From: Gongronella butleri
Lineage: Eukaryota; Mucoromycota; Mucoromycetes; Mucorales; Cunninghamellaceae
Length of the DNA: 64,000 nt
Direction: 5' to 3'
NCBI GenBank assembly: GCA_025201375.1
Contig: JAIWZP010000007.1
Span: 372,001-436,000 of the forward strand
Made by a program: the position numbers and the translations under genes. The notes under the pieces are model-generated. The model was not told the DNA's origin, did not search any database, and was given only the letters and a program-made list of their open reading frames with translations. Positions 32,223 through 43,539 of this stretch are shown here, one piece after another. The stretch's first letter is position 1. Each line of letters begins with the position of its first letter.

Positions 32223-35066
32223 ATGAGCTCTGATTTGAATGCTGGCCGTTTCACCAAGAAATATGGAAACACGAGCAACTTTTCTTCGTCGTGTAAGTGC
32301 GCGCCATTTTTCTTTCTTTCTTTCTTTCTCACGTCCTTTTTTTTTTCCTCTCTCTCGCCTCGGATCTGCTGTTTCCCACTTTTTTGTTACTTTTTCTTAT
32401 TTTTAGCGTCGCGTCCTGTAAAGTCCGCGCGGATTCTTGCTTCAGGGAGCAAGGTGTCTGCGCCCAAGCCTGTGAATTTGCCGAGTCTGCGTCACGAGCA
32501 CGCGTCGCACGCGTCGTTTTCGCCGTCGGGGACGCCCGATCCGGGGTCGGCTGGCTCGCCACCACACGCGACGGGATTGTCGACCGCGTCGCCATCTGCG
32601 GCAGGTGCTTCGAGCGCAGCCGCCGCGCTTTCATCCGCGTCGAAATGGCAGACCTTTGCAAAGTGCAGCAGTCCCGGCAAGGACAGTGCCGATGGCGCGT
32701 CCATTGACAGCGCAAAGAGCAGCGGCGATCATCCAGCCTCATCCTCACCACCTTCCGCGTGGGCCAATGCCAAATCTTCCACGTCCTCCTCTTCGACCAC
32801 CACCAACAATACCGATTTCCCCACCGCCGCAGAGTCGTCCAGCACCGCAAAGAGTAAGAAATCCCCCCCTTTTTTTTTATCATATCTGCCATGTTGCCGG
32901 GTGCTCAATGGCTCAATGGCCTCCATTTCTTTTCTTATAGATCCCATCACCGCCACGTCTATCACCACTGTTCCCGCCACAGCCACATCCTGTGCCAAAC
33001 AGGTATCATATGAAAAAAAAAAGTGAAAAGAAAAAAAAACAACCAAGTTCTCAACATTTTCTCTTTTTAGATGATTGTGTCCCATCATGGCAAACCCGCG
33101 GACCTGCCCATGCCATTTTCTGAAGAGAGCAAGCCGTCGAACATGTCGTGGGATGAGGTAGGATAGAAGTGGGTTCAATGACGAGAAAATGTTTCTCAAG
33201 TTTCCATTTTTTTCTTTTTTTTCTTTTTTTTTCCTCTCTAGATGGTGAGCGAGGATTACGATTTTGAGGTGGCCGTTGTTGAATTTGCGGATGGCACCAA
33301 GGTGAATGTGGAGAGCAAGAAAGAGGAGGAGCCCGAGGAGCATATGCCTGCATGGGGTCTTGGCGATGCGCGCAAGATGGCAGGCGATCTTCCTCCTTCG
33401 CGCCATTACGCGCCTATACCACCCTTGGCGCAGCCGCGACGACCGTCGATCACGACAAAGTGGGGACAGACACAACAGCAGCAGCAGCAGCAGCCGCCAG
33501 CGACATCGCCTCGCTCTCCTCCCATGCGCGATCGGCACGGCTCCTTTTTCCGTGGCAATGTTCACGACCGGCGCCCGAGCAATACCGACTCGACGTGGTC
33601 CAATGACTCGTCCTCGTCTCAACAACAGCAACAACGCGCTTATTCTACGCGCTTGAGTAACCCTGCCGTGGCACCACACGCTCCAATGGCCGCAAATGCA
33701 CCTTCCTCCTCCACGTCGACCTCGTCCAATGCTTCAGCACGCCACCCGGATCGCTACCACGCCGCCAATGCCACCGGTGACGAGCGACCTCCCGAGATTG
33801 CCGCCGCACAGCGCGAAGCCATGCATTCCGCCGCCGAACAGGCCCGTCGACGCCGCGAGGCAGATGAAGCAGAGCGCCAGGCTGCCGCAGAGCGTGCGCG
33901 CCAAAAGGCCCTTGCCCTGGCAGCTGCAGCAGCTCCAAAACAACCAACAAACCCGCCCAAACCCACCATCCAAAAACACGAAAAACACGAAAAAGTGGAA
34001 AAATTGGAAAAACACGACGACAGCACCACACCCTTCAAACCAACGTCCAATGTTAAAATCCTCAAGCGACAAGATACCTCCTCCTCCTCCTCTTCTACAG
34101 CACCACCAAAACATGCCTCGTACACCGCAGCCGCAAAGGCATCGACTTCGCCTTCTCCTCCTTCAACAACGCCAAATACCCATCCACCCGCCATCACCAC
34201 CGCCATCGCCACCACCACGACGACCACTCACCCATTGACGACCCCAATGGCATCCGAGGAGAAAACAGAGCCGCCTGCCCCAAAACAGGACAATGCAACA
34301 GACATCCGATCGCGTCGTTTCGTCAAATCTCACTCAAAACTGCATCAATCCCCCGCCCCAATCATCTTTTCCAATGCCGCCGCACAGTCCTCCGCCTCAA
34401 AACCCTCGCGTCTGCAATTCATGATGGACTATAGCGATTCGGACGATGACGTCTTGGTAAGGAAAAAAAATGAGAAGAAAAAAAACCCTGGAAAACAACA
34501 AAGAATGACCCAAATCTCATCATCCCTTGTCCTTTTCACCCCCTTCCCCTCAGGTTGCCCTCAAGAAAAGCAAGGAAAAGACAATTGAACCTGTCAAAGC
34601 GCCATTGGAAGCGTCGCCATCGGTGGTGACACCTCAACATCGCGATTTGAAGCCTCTCCCCGTTTCCAACAAGGCGCCTGCACCTGCAGCTGCTGCCGCA
34701 GCGCCGCCTTTGATGTCTTTGGCGCCAGGCACACCGTTTGTGCCCGAGGTCGCCTCATCTGGCCCGCTTTCAACGCCCGTCCCACCTGCACACACCAATT
34801 TTGCCAATTCGTCCTCTTCCACGCCCATCCCACCACCTTCCTCCATCATGCCGCCTCTCACCAACTTCCATGCCCCCAATTGGTCCTTTAACCCGAACTA
34901 CCCGACGCTATTGTACCCTCTCTCAAAGATGCCATCACAAGGTAAAAAAAAAAAAAAAAAACACTTTTATCGCGAAAATCATGAAAATCTGACAGGGTGG
35001 GTTTTTTTAGCATCTTATGCATTCCTGCTACCTGGTGACCAGAGCACGCCTTCCATGCCCTTGTAG
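32223..35066 (+). CDS. PRRC2/BAT2-N-like, Ser/Pro/Ala-rich low-complexity protein
   Basis: Seven exons (32223-32292, 32407-32853, 32941-33002, 33071-33157, 33242-34456, 34554-34941, 35011-35066), all in phase, 774 residues. Residues ~8-60 read GRFTKKYGNTSNFSSS…PKPVNLPSLRHEH, resembling the N-terminal BAT2 domain of PRRC2 proteins and fungal relatives (KYG…PVNLPSL). A DFPTAAES motif follows; mid-protein EDYDFEVAVVEFADGTKVNV is the only segment that looks folded. There is a poly-Gln run, a charged helix (AEQARRRREADEAERQAAAE), and long Ser/Thr/Pro tracts. Near the end NWSFNPNYPTLLYP is a loose match to the PAM2 motif that binds the PABC domain of poly(A)-binding protein. Together these suggest an mRNA-associated protein; that is inference. 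Family call moderate. Confidence 0.6.
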
Positions 35067-35936
35067 CTGTCCATTGCCTGATTTTTTTTTGTTCTTTTTG
35101 CTTGCATTGCCACGTGACGCATCATAAAAAACCATCTGGACCTCTTGTACATTGACGCCATTTACAAAAAAGGAAACGATCGTGACGATCACAAGCTAGG
35201 TCTGGGCCTTTTAGGGCAACAAGACAACATCAATGAGCTTGAGTTTTACCGACATCCAGGATTTTCACTTGTGCATAAATGACGCGTTGACATGGAGAGA
35301 AGGGGGCCTAGACGATCAATGCCCACATTTAGGCATTCCCGCAGGATTGTTTTATTATTTATTTCCTGCGCAAGATCGCTCTTGCCGGGACCGTTCTCTT
35401 CTTTCTCTTTTCTGCTCTTTTCCTTCCAGCCACTTTTCTTTCCTTTGTTATCGCTTGTTTCGCGCGTCCACAGATGACAGCACGCACCGAACAAGCGATG
35501 ACAAAGAAGTGGAGGGAGAGAGAGAGAGCGACATAGGCGATAGATTACCGGCGCGCCGCGCCCCCGCCCCCCGTTCCCCCGCCAAACAGGGCGCGGCCCG
35601 CAATTATAATGGCTTCCCCTTAAATGCTTAGGGGAAAACTATGCTTTTATATCTCAACGGCCGCCAAGCGGCCTTTATGCTATGCATATGAAATAGACTC
35701 GGTGTTTTTATCTTAGTGTCCCCAGTTAGAAATACTGAATAAAATAAAAAAAATGGCGTTTTATGACGCGTCAAAAACCTAAAAACCTCGTGATATTTGT
35801 AAAACCCCGACGAAAACTGGATTGGCCCGGGGTTTCCATTGTCCTTTTTTGGAGGCAACGTCGGAACGAGGTCCCGCCAGCGCGTCTTGTTTGTTCTTTT
35901 TCCAAACTTTTTTTTTTTTTTTTTGTCCGCTATAGT
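35067..35936. other. Intergenic region holding a GC-rich structured segment
   Basis: 870 bases between the PRRC2-like and ALKBH7-like genes. Nothing protein-coding convinces. The stretch 35555-35673 stands out as GC-rich with three hairpins (separate entry). T-run 35908-35924 precedes the next start codon. Confidence 0.5.
35555..35673 (+). ncRNA. Candidate structured RNA: three consecutive hairpins
   Basis: Inverted repeats visible by eye: GCCGCGCCC at 35555-35563 with GGGCGCGGC at 35589-35597; TTCCCCT at 35614-35620 with AGGGGAA at 35630-35636; GGCCGC at 35659-35664 with GCGGCC at 35668-35673, loop CAA, followed by TTTA. The local GC content is far above the flanks. Strand is not determined by the stems; plus is chosen because a T-run follows the last stem. 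It could instead be a DNA-level element. Confidence 0.35.
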
Positions 35937-36799
35937 ATGCTTCTCAAGACCAGTGCGACGGTGCTTGAGCGATTTTTCCGACCGTCGGTCAAGCTTGCAA
36001 GTGACGCGGCGTTGTACCAGCGTGTCCTGCAAGACTTTGTGCTGCTGCCCGACTTTGTGTCCTCGGACGAGCACACCGCCATCGTCGATATTTGCGAAAA
36101 AAAACTCAAACGCAGCCTGGGGCGCAATGCGCCGTACGAAAAGGGCCATTTTGACGGCGTGATTACCGGATACAGGGAAACAAGCGCAAGCTCATGGAGC
36201 ACAAAGGCAAGCGTCAATGACTGGATGGCCGATTTTGTGCAAAATCGCATCTACAACCTGTTTCCTCCCGCACATCGATGGCTGCCACCCCACATTCTAG
36301 GTAGGCCCTCGCTTTTATGAACCCAATTGGGCGCGCATTGGCTGGCATCGTGACGCACCTTGTTTTTTCTCATTTTTTTTGTCCCGTAGACCTTGCTGCG
36401 CACGGCTACATCAGCCCGCACGTCGACAATTTGCAAGCTTCTGGTACCGTGGTGGCCGGCCTCTGTCTAAAGTCACCAAGCAAGATGATTCTGCAGCGCA
36501 AGGACGACCCAGAGTGTAGCATTGAGATTTTTTTGGATAAGCAATGCTTTTACGCACAAAGGTAAGATCGGACACGCTTCCTTTGCTACTTTTTTCCCCC
36601 TCATTTTTTATGCGCTCTTCTCGGTCTCTCGCTCTTCAGGGACTTTGTTCGTTATGAATTCACACACGCCATTGCCGCACCAGAGGCATCCACATGGGAT
36701 GGTATACCCTTTGAGAAGACCGATCGTATTTCCGTCATGTTTCGAAATGAAAAGGAGGCACCGGACGCGTCGCCCGCGTCTCCACCAGGCACGCCATAA
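35937..36799 (+). CDS. ALKBH7-like 2-oxoglutarate/Fe(II) dioxygenase
   Basis: Three exons (35937-36300, 36390-36561, 36640-36799), 231 residues, about the size of human ALKBH7. The fold motifs are present: the Fe ligands H and D in HGYISPHVDN, the distal His in FVRYEFTHAIAAPE and the 2-oxoglutarate-binding Arg in DRISVMFRNE. The N-terminus MLLKTSATVLERFFRPSVKLA is basic and amphipathic, suiting a mitochondrial targeting signal. Human ALKBH7 is a mitochondrial matrix protein linked to necrosis and RNA modification; the fungal role is not known. Start chosen just after a T-tract and before the first conserved residues. Confidence 0.88.
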
Positions 36800-36893
36800 T
36801 AATAATAAAAAACATTTGTAGATCCTTGAAAATTCGTCAGATTCTGTTTTTTTATTGTTTTTATCTACATAAAAGTCGCCAGCTGGCGGGCGC

Positions 36894-37864
36894 CTAGCCT
36901 TCCCAGTGAGTTGGGAGCTCATTGCCGGGGACAAACAAGCGCTCGACGCCGTCCTTTGTGATGACGGCAAGGCGGATGACGCCGCCGGACGAGCCATCGC
37001 GGGCCATGGCGAGCGACAGGGCATTCTTGGTAAAGGCAATGGCCTGTTCCTGGGTCATGTCATCCTGCCACACCGCATCGCAGTAGCCGTAAATGTACGT
37101 CGAGCCCGAGCCGCCAATGGCGAACGGCTGCTTGTGTAATGAGCCGCCCAGAGGCACATTGTACACGGACGGCCCGTCCTTCTCATCCCAGCCGGCAACA
37201 ATGATGCCCGCCATCAAATTGTCCTTGTTTTGGTAGCACAGTTCCTGGAAGAGCGCACCTGCTGTTCGCACGGAGGGCGCTTGGTTCTCTTGCACGCTAA
37301 TAACAAATAGAAAAAAGGTGAGTGAGCAATGCGCCGCATTCTGCCAAATACAAATTGCATTCCCCCCTCAACCCCAAAGGCGCTACTTGCCTGTACATTT
37401 GCAGGTGGTAATGGACTATGTCGGCAATGGCCTGCGTAAAAGCGAAAAAAAGAAACGAAAATCGAGTCAATATCTTTTTAGTCGATCGTCAATGCCCTTT
37501 TTTTTTTTTTTGTTACCTGCGTGTCGGCCGCGCTGCCGCTTCGGCAGCAGTAGATGCGGTCGTGGACCTTCGTGAGCTTGTCGGTCACACGGTTGGCGAT
37601 GTAAGCGCCGGTGGTCGTTCTTTTGTTCAAAAAGAAAGCAAAACGTGTGAGTGTGTGTGATTTGACGCGGCACCCGCGATGCATCGAGAGAGTGGGTGAG
37701 TCTTTTTGCAAAGCTTACCGGGAATCAGCGCCAACAATCACGCCATCCTTGAAAGCGACGGCCATGATAGACGTCTAAAAAAAAAACAAGCATGAAAACA
37801 CGGTCCACTATGAACATATCACATCACTTACACCGAGATTGACTTCGCCTTTCTTCAAACTCAT
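36894..37864 (-). CDS. PRE3: 20S proteasome subunit beta-1 (caspase-like active subunit)
   Basis: Five exons (37864-37832, 37774-37719, 37619-37517, 37431-37391, 37296-36894), 211 residues. The short propeptide [11 protein letters not shown] is removed to expose the catalytic N-terminal Thr in [20 protein letters not shown]; the beta-1 Lys lies in [35 protein letters not shown] and [13 protein letters not shown] match beta-1 (Pre3/PSMB6), which cleaves after acidic residues. Intron 4 begins GCAAGT, a GC-AG intron, the only clear one in the window. Exons 1 and 2 are very small (33 and 56 nt). Confidence 0.95.
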
Positions 37865-38854
37865 GGTGGAAAACGGGAAAAGAGAAAAAAAAAGTGTGGA
37901 AAAGAAAAAAAGGTGAAAAGTGTACGCGTGTCCGCCCTTTTTCAAAAGGCACACCCGGTGTGACGGCTGTGATTCGTCACCAAATTCCGCTCTGCGACAA
38001 AAGCAGGACCACGCAATCCCCTCCTCCCCTTTCTGCTCATGGTTTCAAATGCCGTAAACGACGCGACGCGACCATTGTTCCTTGACATCTGATCCCCCTA
38101 TCATACCTAATCTTGCACTCGTTTCTTCAAAGTATAACTATGGAGTGCGTGACTATTAAGTTACTAGCATTGAGGATACATGACAGGCTTGCGTGCAAGG
38201 CAAAAAAAAAAAAAAAGATAAAAAAAGACAATTTTTTATTTGTATGCCTCTCTCCTTGAACGATCTTGCTTCAATGCGCGCAGCACTGCGTAGAAAGCAA
38301 CGACGGCTACGCTTTTGTCGCTCTAGTCGTGGACAGAATGCTTTGAATGAAAAATAGGCAAAACAGACCACCAATTTTCGACGTTTTTGTTGCATTTTGC
38401 TTTTTTTGCATCTCTTTCGTAATACTGTATCGTGTTTTACATTTTTATCAGTCCATTTTAATCTCAGTGGACAGAATCGGACGCGCGCAAACACTTTGGT
38501 GCCTGCAGCAATGCGTTACACTGCATAAAAAGCGCAGATATTAACTTTTAAAGCGGCAAGGCGTGTTTTTTCAGACTTTGGCGGACTGCTGTGCCTCCAG
38601 AAATTTCTTTACAGCCCACTTGCCCGCCAACGAAAAACGCGTCTTAACTGCGATCCAGCGCTCAGCACGGGCCCGCCCGATTTTTTGGGCTTGAAAATGC
38701 CAAAAACATTCTACCGGTATTTGTACCATTTTGCATTCATCTCGCCATTTGCATGGTCGACCCGGCTCAAAATTAGCTGCATCGCATTCAGCGCTAAATT
38801 TGCAACAAAAAAGCTTAACTCCCCAAAGCACTACGACCACTTTTTAAAAATTCA

Positions 38855-39905
38855 GGGGTCACACATTCAAATCCCAAAAACGGGCAATTTCGAACTCCGA
38901 GTGATCAATGCATCCCAAGCAGGTAATTCCGACAATTTGCTATTCGCAGACAAAATGGCAACTCGCCTCAAGTTAGAATAAAAAGCCCAAAGAGTGACGC
39001 ATGAACGGCGATCGACTGAGAAAAGTGCCTACTTTGGTCAAGATTTTTTGCAAAAATTTAAGGTTTGAGACTTCCAAATTAAGTTTTATGGCTTGCATGG
39101 AAGTTTTCTTTTTTTATTTTTTTATTTTTTATTTGCACGTTTTTGTGGGCTGAGTGGTGGGCTGCAGCTTGGTGAAATGACCGATGCAAAAAGTTAAAAC
39201 CCAAGCTAGCGCGCCGCAAATTGTCCCATTAGGTACTTTGCCCCCCTATTTGTTAGTAAAACTGCAATAAAAATTGGGGGTCGATTAGACCATTGTCGAG
39301 CAAATAGCGATCAAAAATTTTGATGAAAAAATGGATTTTCTCTGCGAGTTTCAGTCATCCATCGATGAAACTGGTCTCATTCGATAGAGATTCTATCAAC
39401 ATGTGCTTTCGACACGTTAAAAGCACCCTTGTTTTTTCCATTGTCGAGAAACGTGATTTTGAAAATGAATCCAATGTTTGATCGACTTTTGCAAGCGTGC
39501 AAAGTTCGTTCACCGGGCGAGCAAACATCCGAAAATAACACCCGAATGGGCCTCTTTCGATCGATGCCATTTTCACCGCGATCCGCAAGATGTTTCGAGA
39601 CGCCGTGCCAAATTTGTGAAAATAACGACATTTTGCTTGGTTTCATCTGCTGCACATGAAGAACTAAGCTGGCCTCTGGTTATTAAGAGTTTGTAGGAAA
39701 TGGATGCCCGAAAACAACCTATTACACAGGTTTGGAAAGACGATGATACGGAGAAATTCAATTAGCCGTACCTCTACAGTATTTTTTTTGGGGAGATACC
39801 CATGGTTTGTAGTCTTTAAGACTAAATTTGTGAAAATCATTGAAGAAATGCCAATTTCCCAAAATTGTCGACAACTCGGCTGATTAACCTCTGGTTTTTA
39901 ATGAT
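38855..39905 (+). repeat. Dispersed repeat family A, most complete copy
   Basis: The cleanest copy of a repeat also found at 18748-19612 (direct), 20400-20660 (inverted) and 20865-21265 (partial). It contains one TACAGTA-type scar (39775-39781), far fewer than the other copies, and therefore serves as the unscarred reference. No transposase or RT reading frame is seen; a non-autonomous element or a decayed gene segment is possible. Confidence 0.8.
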
Positions 39906-39932
39906 TTTTGAAAACAAGCGCGCGGAAATGAT

Positions 39933-40020
39933 TACAGTAGGACCTCGATACAGTACAGTACAGTACAGTACTGTATAATGTAATTCAGAATTTTTGAGAT
40001 CGAGCAACTACGTTACTGTA
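39933..40020. mobile_element. Possible MITE with CAGTA ends, plus (CAGTA)n chain
   Basis: Begins TA-CAGTAGGACCTCGATA and ends TTACTG-TA; CAGTAGGACCTC-like ends flanked by TA are typical of pogo/Tigger elements. Inside, 39949-39975 is TA followed by four CAG units and one CTG unit, each closed by TA. The inner ends share a TCGAT-type match only weakly, so a true terminal inverted repeat is uncertain; the chain itself is clear. Confidence 0.4.
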
Positions 40021-40458
40021 TAAAAATCACAGCCAAATTACGTTATGGAGGTCGGTCATAATTGGTTGCCTGTGCTTAGTATGATAGATCAACATTTATT
40101 TTATAGGACATCTATGCCTTTAAAGTCTTTTTAATTGCACTGAACATTGTCTCCCGGGAAGACACTGTGGCCTTATACCCGTGTCTTTGCTTCGGTCCCG
40201 ATTACGTAATCAATTGGTTTGCAAATGATTATCTAGACGCGTTTTAAACAATTAGACAAATTTTGAACAAAAAGACTTGCCCGATCGCCTATAGAAGGGC
40301 ATGTCACCACATACAGGGCGGGCGCTGGGTGGTGGTGAGCGCGTGCGACGCTGCGACCACCAATGGTACTGAGTATAAATTGGGTAGCCCATTTTTAGTG
40401 TCGATGCTGCCTGTTGTGGCTCACTCTTTTTTTTTTAAAAAAAAGGATGCATCACTTT

Positions 40459-42303
40459 TTATTGCAAAACAGGCTTGAAAAAAGAGGAAAACGTGGATCG
40501 GATGGCTGTGTCGACAGCTGCTTCCCGATCTTTTGCTGCGATCTTGGCGTCTATGGCGTCGACAATGCCAAAATCTAGCTCATGGTCAAGATCGAGCGCG
40601 TCTTTGACAGCAAGCAAGAACTTCCGTTGCTCGGGCCAGTATTTTTTTATCGGCGGGGTCCACGTAGCCGCCATACAGTAGTCCTCCTCCTCGAGCGACT
40701 CGTCAATCATTTCCGGCTCTACCCCCAGCTTCTCCACAACTGGCATCGTCGGTTCTTGAGCAATCAAATTTGCAACATTGCTGCATGCCTCGGCTGCAGC
40801 TTCCTCGCCATACACGATTGCAATATGCGACTGAATCTCTTGATCCACGACCACTTCATCAGCGTCTGCAGCCGCAGCAGCGCCACCATCATTACTGACT
40901 GTTGTCTGTATGTACAGTACAATAATCATGGTGAATGAGTGTATTGTTGTTCGTTTTTTCGCCTTTTTTCATATTTTACCGAGGACGACGCATCAGAACC
41001 TGGAATGCCCGTGCAAAAATCCACCTAGGTAGTCGTTTTGAAACAATTTGTGATAGTTGTCGACGAGATTTTTTTTGGTGAAAATGAGCTTCGTCCAGTT
41101 CATGGCCATGGACTGGGCAATCTTGAACACGGCAGGCGTTGCACCTTGATCTTCAAAACGCGTGGCAGCGCGAGCATACTGCATTGATCTAATAAATGGA
41201 CAGAAATGAATGAGCCAATGCCAGATGCAACTTTTGCATTGTGCTGATGTGTCGTTTTTATACAGTACGCGCATGCTTTTTTTTTGCACAACAGTTCTAT
41301 GCTCCTCTCACCGATATCGTTTCTTGTAAGCGGCAATGATGCCAGCATCCAAAGGCTGCAGTTTTGAAGTCATGTTCGGCGGCAAATAGATGGGCTCGAC
41401 GACCTTCAAGGGCGGAAGATTGAAATGGCAAGATGCATTGTCCATAAAAAGGTAGCATTTTTTGCCACTGTGATGATAGTCGCACATGGTATCAATCTTG
41501 ACGTTCACAATCGAGGCAAAGCTCTTGTGTCATCCAAGCATTTTGATTGCTGTAATACTGTAACGGTGGCGTCTGTCAGGCGTTCCCACTATCATGCCAA
41601 AAAAAATGCATCAAATTATTATTAAAAAGGATCAAAACCATCAAATCGCGTTGTTTTGCGTTTAATACTGTACCTTTGTTTTTGCCGATAAAAATCGGTG
41701 GATTACGGTGGCTTCCATCACCGTTCACGATTGCAACGACCGTGATTCGAGTCTTGTCCTTGCGTTGGCCAAAAACTTGGCTGCTGTTGCAGTGTTGCTG
41801 GCAATGGTGTACCGTGGTGCTTGCATGTAGCAAAGCCCTGTTTCGTCAATGTTGTACACACGCGACAAGGGCACACCACAGAGTTTCTCCCGAATTTCGT
41901 CGACTTGTTCGCGCACCGACTCGATGTCAGGCGCGCTACCACCTTCGCCGTGCATCACGAGACGAGTCAACTCATATCGTTTGGCAAAATTGGAGTACCA
42001 CCCATTTGAAAAGGTAACTGGCGGCTTTTCCATGTTCAAGTCCTTGCAGATTTCTTGCGCCTAGTGCTTGAGAAATGGGATGTTTATAGGGAAACTGGCG
42101 CTCGTGGCCAACTGGATGGCCTTGTACAATTCCATCTCGATTTTGGCCGTGTCCAGGTCAATTGGCCTGATTTTCTTGAAGTGTCCGCGAGTCTCCGGCA
42201 AGATTTCAATTGAATGCGTTTTCTTCAAGATCCCCTGACTTTTGTCATCGCTAGTGCATGAAATTTGATGTTCAAAACTCAATGATGACACGGGGGGGGG
42301 CAA
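40459..42303 (-). pseudogene. pogo/Tigger-type (DDE) transposase, broken
   Basis: Read from 42303 down: a helix-turn-helix segment (VTFSNGWYSNFAKRYELTR), the first catalytic Asp in VYNIDETGLCY, then GQRKDKTRITVVAIVNGDG, the second in CYLFMDNASCH, LPPNMTSKLQPLDAGI, and a C-terminal tail ending TFSSFFKPVLQ. This order is that of CENP-B-related pogo/Tigger transposases. Lesions: an in-frame TAG at 42061-42063, a one-base frame change in a T5 run near 41777, another near 41530 between QEL and ASIVNVKI, and TACAGTA-type insertions at 41556 and 41666. One probable intron remains (donor near 41314, acceptor near 41190). The element's terminal repeats were not found around the gene. Confidence 0.8.
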
Positions 42304-42671
42304 CGGATAGAATCATCAAAGGTTCAGTTTTGCGGCAGTGGTCGGCAAAAAGTCGCGGAGCCTCGCTCCATCGGGCATTATTCTGGACAATGGGCGGCCT
42401 GAGAGTAGCACCGATGCACCCGTGCGGCAATGGCGGCCATTTTGGTTCAACCGTGCGTGCACGGCGCTCTACCCGACATTTGACTCAAACCACGACGATA
42501 TGATATCATGCGATTGCTTGTGCCCCCTTGATTTCAGACCGATGGCGCCTCCCCCCTTCGACCTGCACCTTTCTGCCTATCATAGTTCGTAGATGCAGCC
42601 AATCTTGTCATGCGGGGGTGCATTGCTTCCTCATATTGCAGCAATCTGTGAGCCTTGTGGCATACAACATG

Positions 42672-42706
<35 letters not shown>

Positions 42707-43539
42707 GGCGTCGGACTGACACGCTCTGCTCTTTTCGGCACATGATCGACGGCACGCAAAATTTTAAGCGAGGCGTTCCGGTCATTCTGTGGGCAGGGCC
42801 ATTTGTGTGACGGCAATTGGCCCACGTCAAAAGCGATTTAGCCTTTTGGGCGGCTTACGCGCCGTGCCTTAAGGACTTGTTACACGGGGGTGGCGTGTGG
42901 CTGTCAACGGCGTTAGGCGCCGTTTGGCGTGACAGGGGCGTGATGGGAAATCAATGGGGGAGGGGGAAAGAACGAGGGTTTTCATTATTTTCCATTCTTG
43001 ATCCAAAGCCAAAGAGAGAGGCTCGATGGATCGCCCCATTGCTAATTAGCACTTTTTCGGACGGCGTCCGTGGCGGTGAAATGGAAGGCATGACAAGGTT
43101 TATACTTTGGCGACAGATCCAGTGCAAGATGTTCGCCATGGGCGGCGATGATTGGGTCCCTTTTTATTTTTGAAAACACCGGTTGCGGCGTTCCATGCCG
43201 CTTTTTCAAATTTTTACTGCTTCCGCCGCAAATCAAAAGCCCTTGGGACTTTCTTTTACCTTTTTTTCTTTTTTCTTTCTGCTTTCTTTTTATTGACTTT
43301 TTGCCTGGTAAGCTTTGGAAATGGATAAAGAGAAATATGGGGAGGTGAATTGGGGCGCGTTGACGCGTGATTGCGCGCACGTGAGCGTCGTGGGGTGAGA
43401 AGTAGATAAAAAAAAAATCGCGCGCGTTTTGGGGCGCGCAAGATGAACAAGATGACAGGGGAGGGTGCGCGTTTTCCATCTGGAACAGATGAAGAGGGTT
43501 CTCATCTCATCTTTTTTTTTTTTTTTTTTCCTTTAGACC
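42304..43539. other. Intergenic: transposon edge to methyltransferase promoter
   Basis: 1.2 kb with a G-run near 42292-42300, a T-run of about 33 at 42673-42705 and no convincing gene. The last 180 bases are CpG-rich with GCGCGC and a CACGTG at 43379-43384, then a T-run just before the start codon at 43540, probably the promoter of the methyltransferase gene. Confidence 0.5.

Larger units (their letters stand above)
37865..40458. other. Accessory block with repeat family A
   Basis: Unclassified AT-rich DNA. 37865-38854 shows no clear gene; a minus ORF at 38574-38840 (ending FSLAGKWAVKKFLEAQQ) may be a relic. 38855-39905 is repeat family A; 39933-40020 a CAGTA-ended unit; 40021-40458 no gene seen. 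Confidence 0.5.

Noticed and set aside
35233..35631. 132-codon plus-strand ORF beginning MSLSFTDIQDFHLCIND
   Set aside because: Runs through a CT-rich tract and the hairpin segment; no domain and unlikely codon pattern.
38574..38840. Minus-strand ORF ending FSLAGKWAVKKFLEAQQSAKV
   Set aside because: The end looks protein-like but the rest is Cys-rich and unrecognisable; kept only as a possible relic in the region note.
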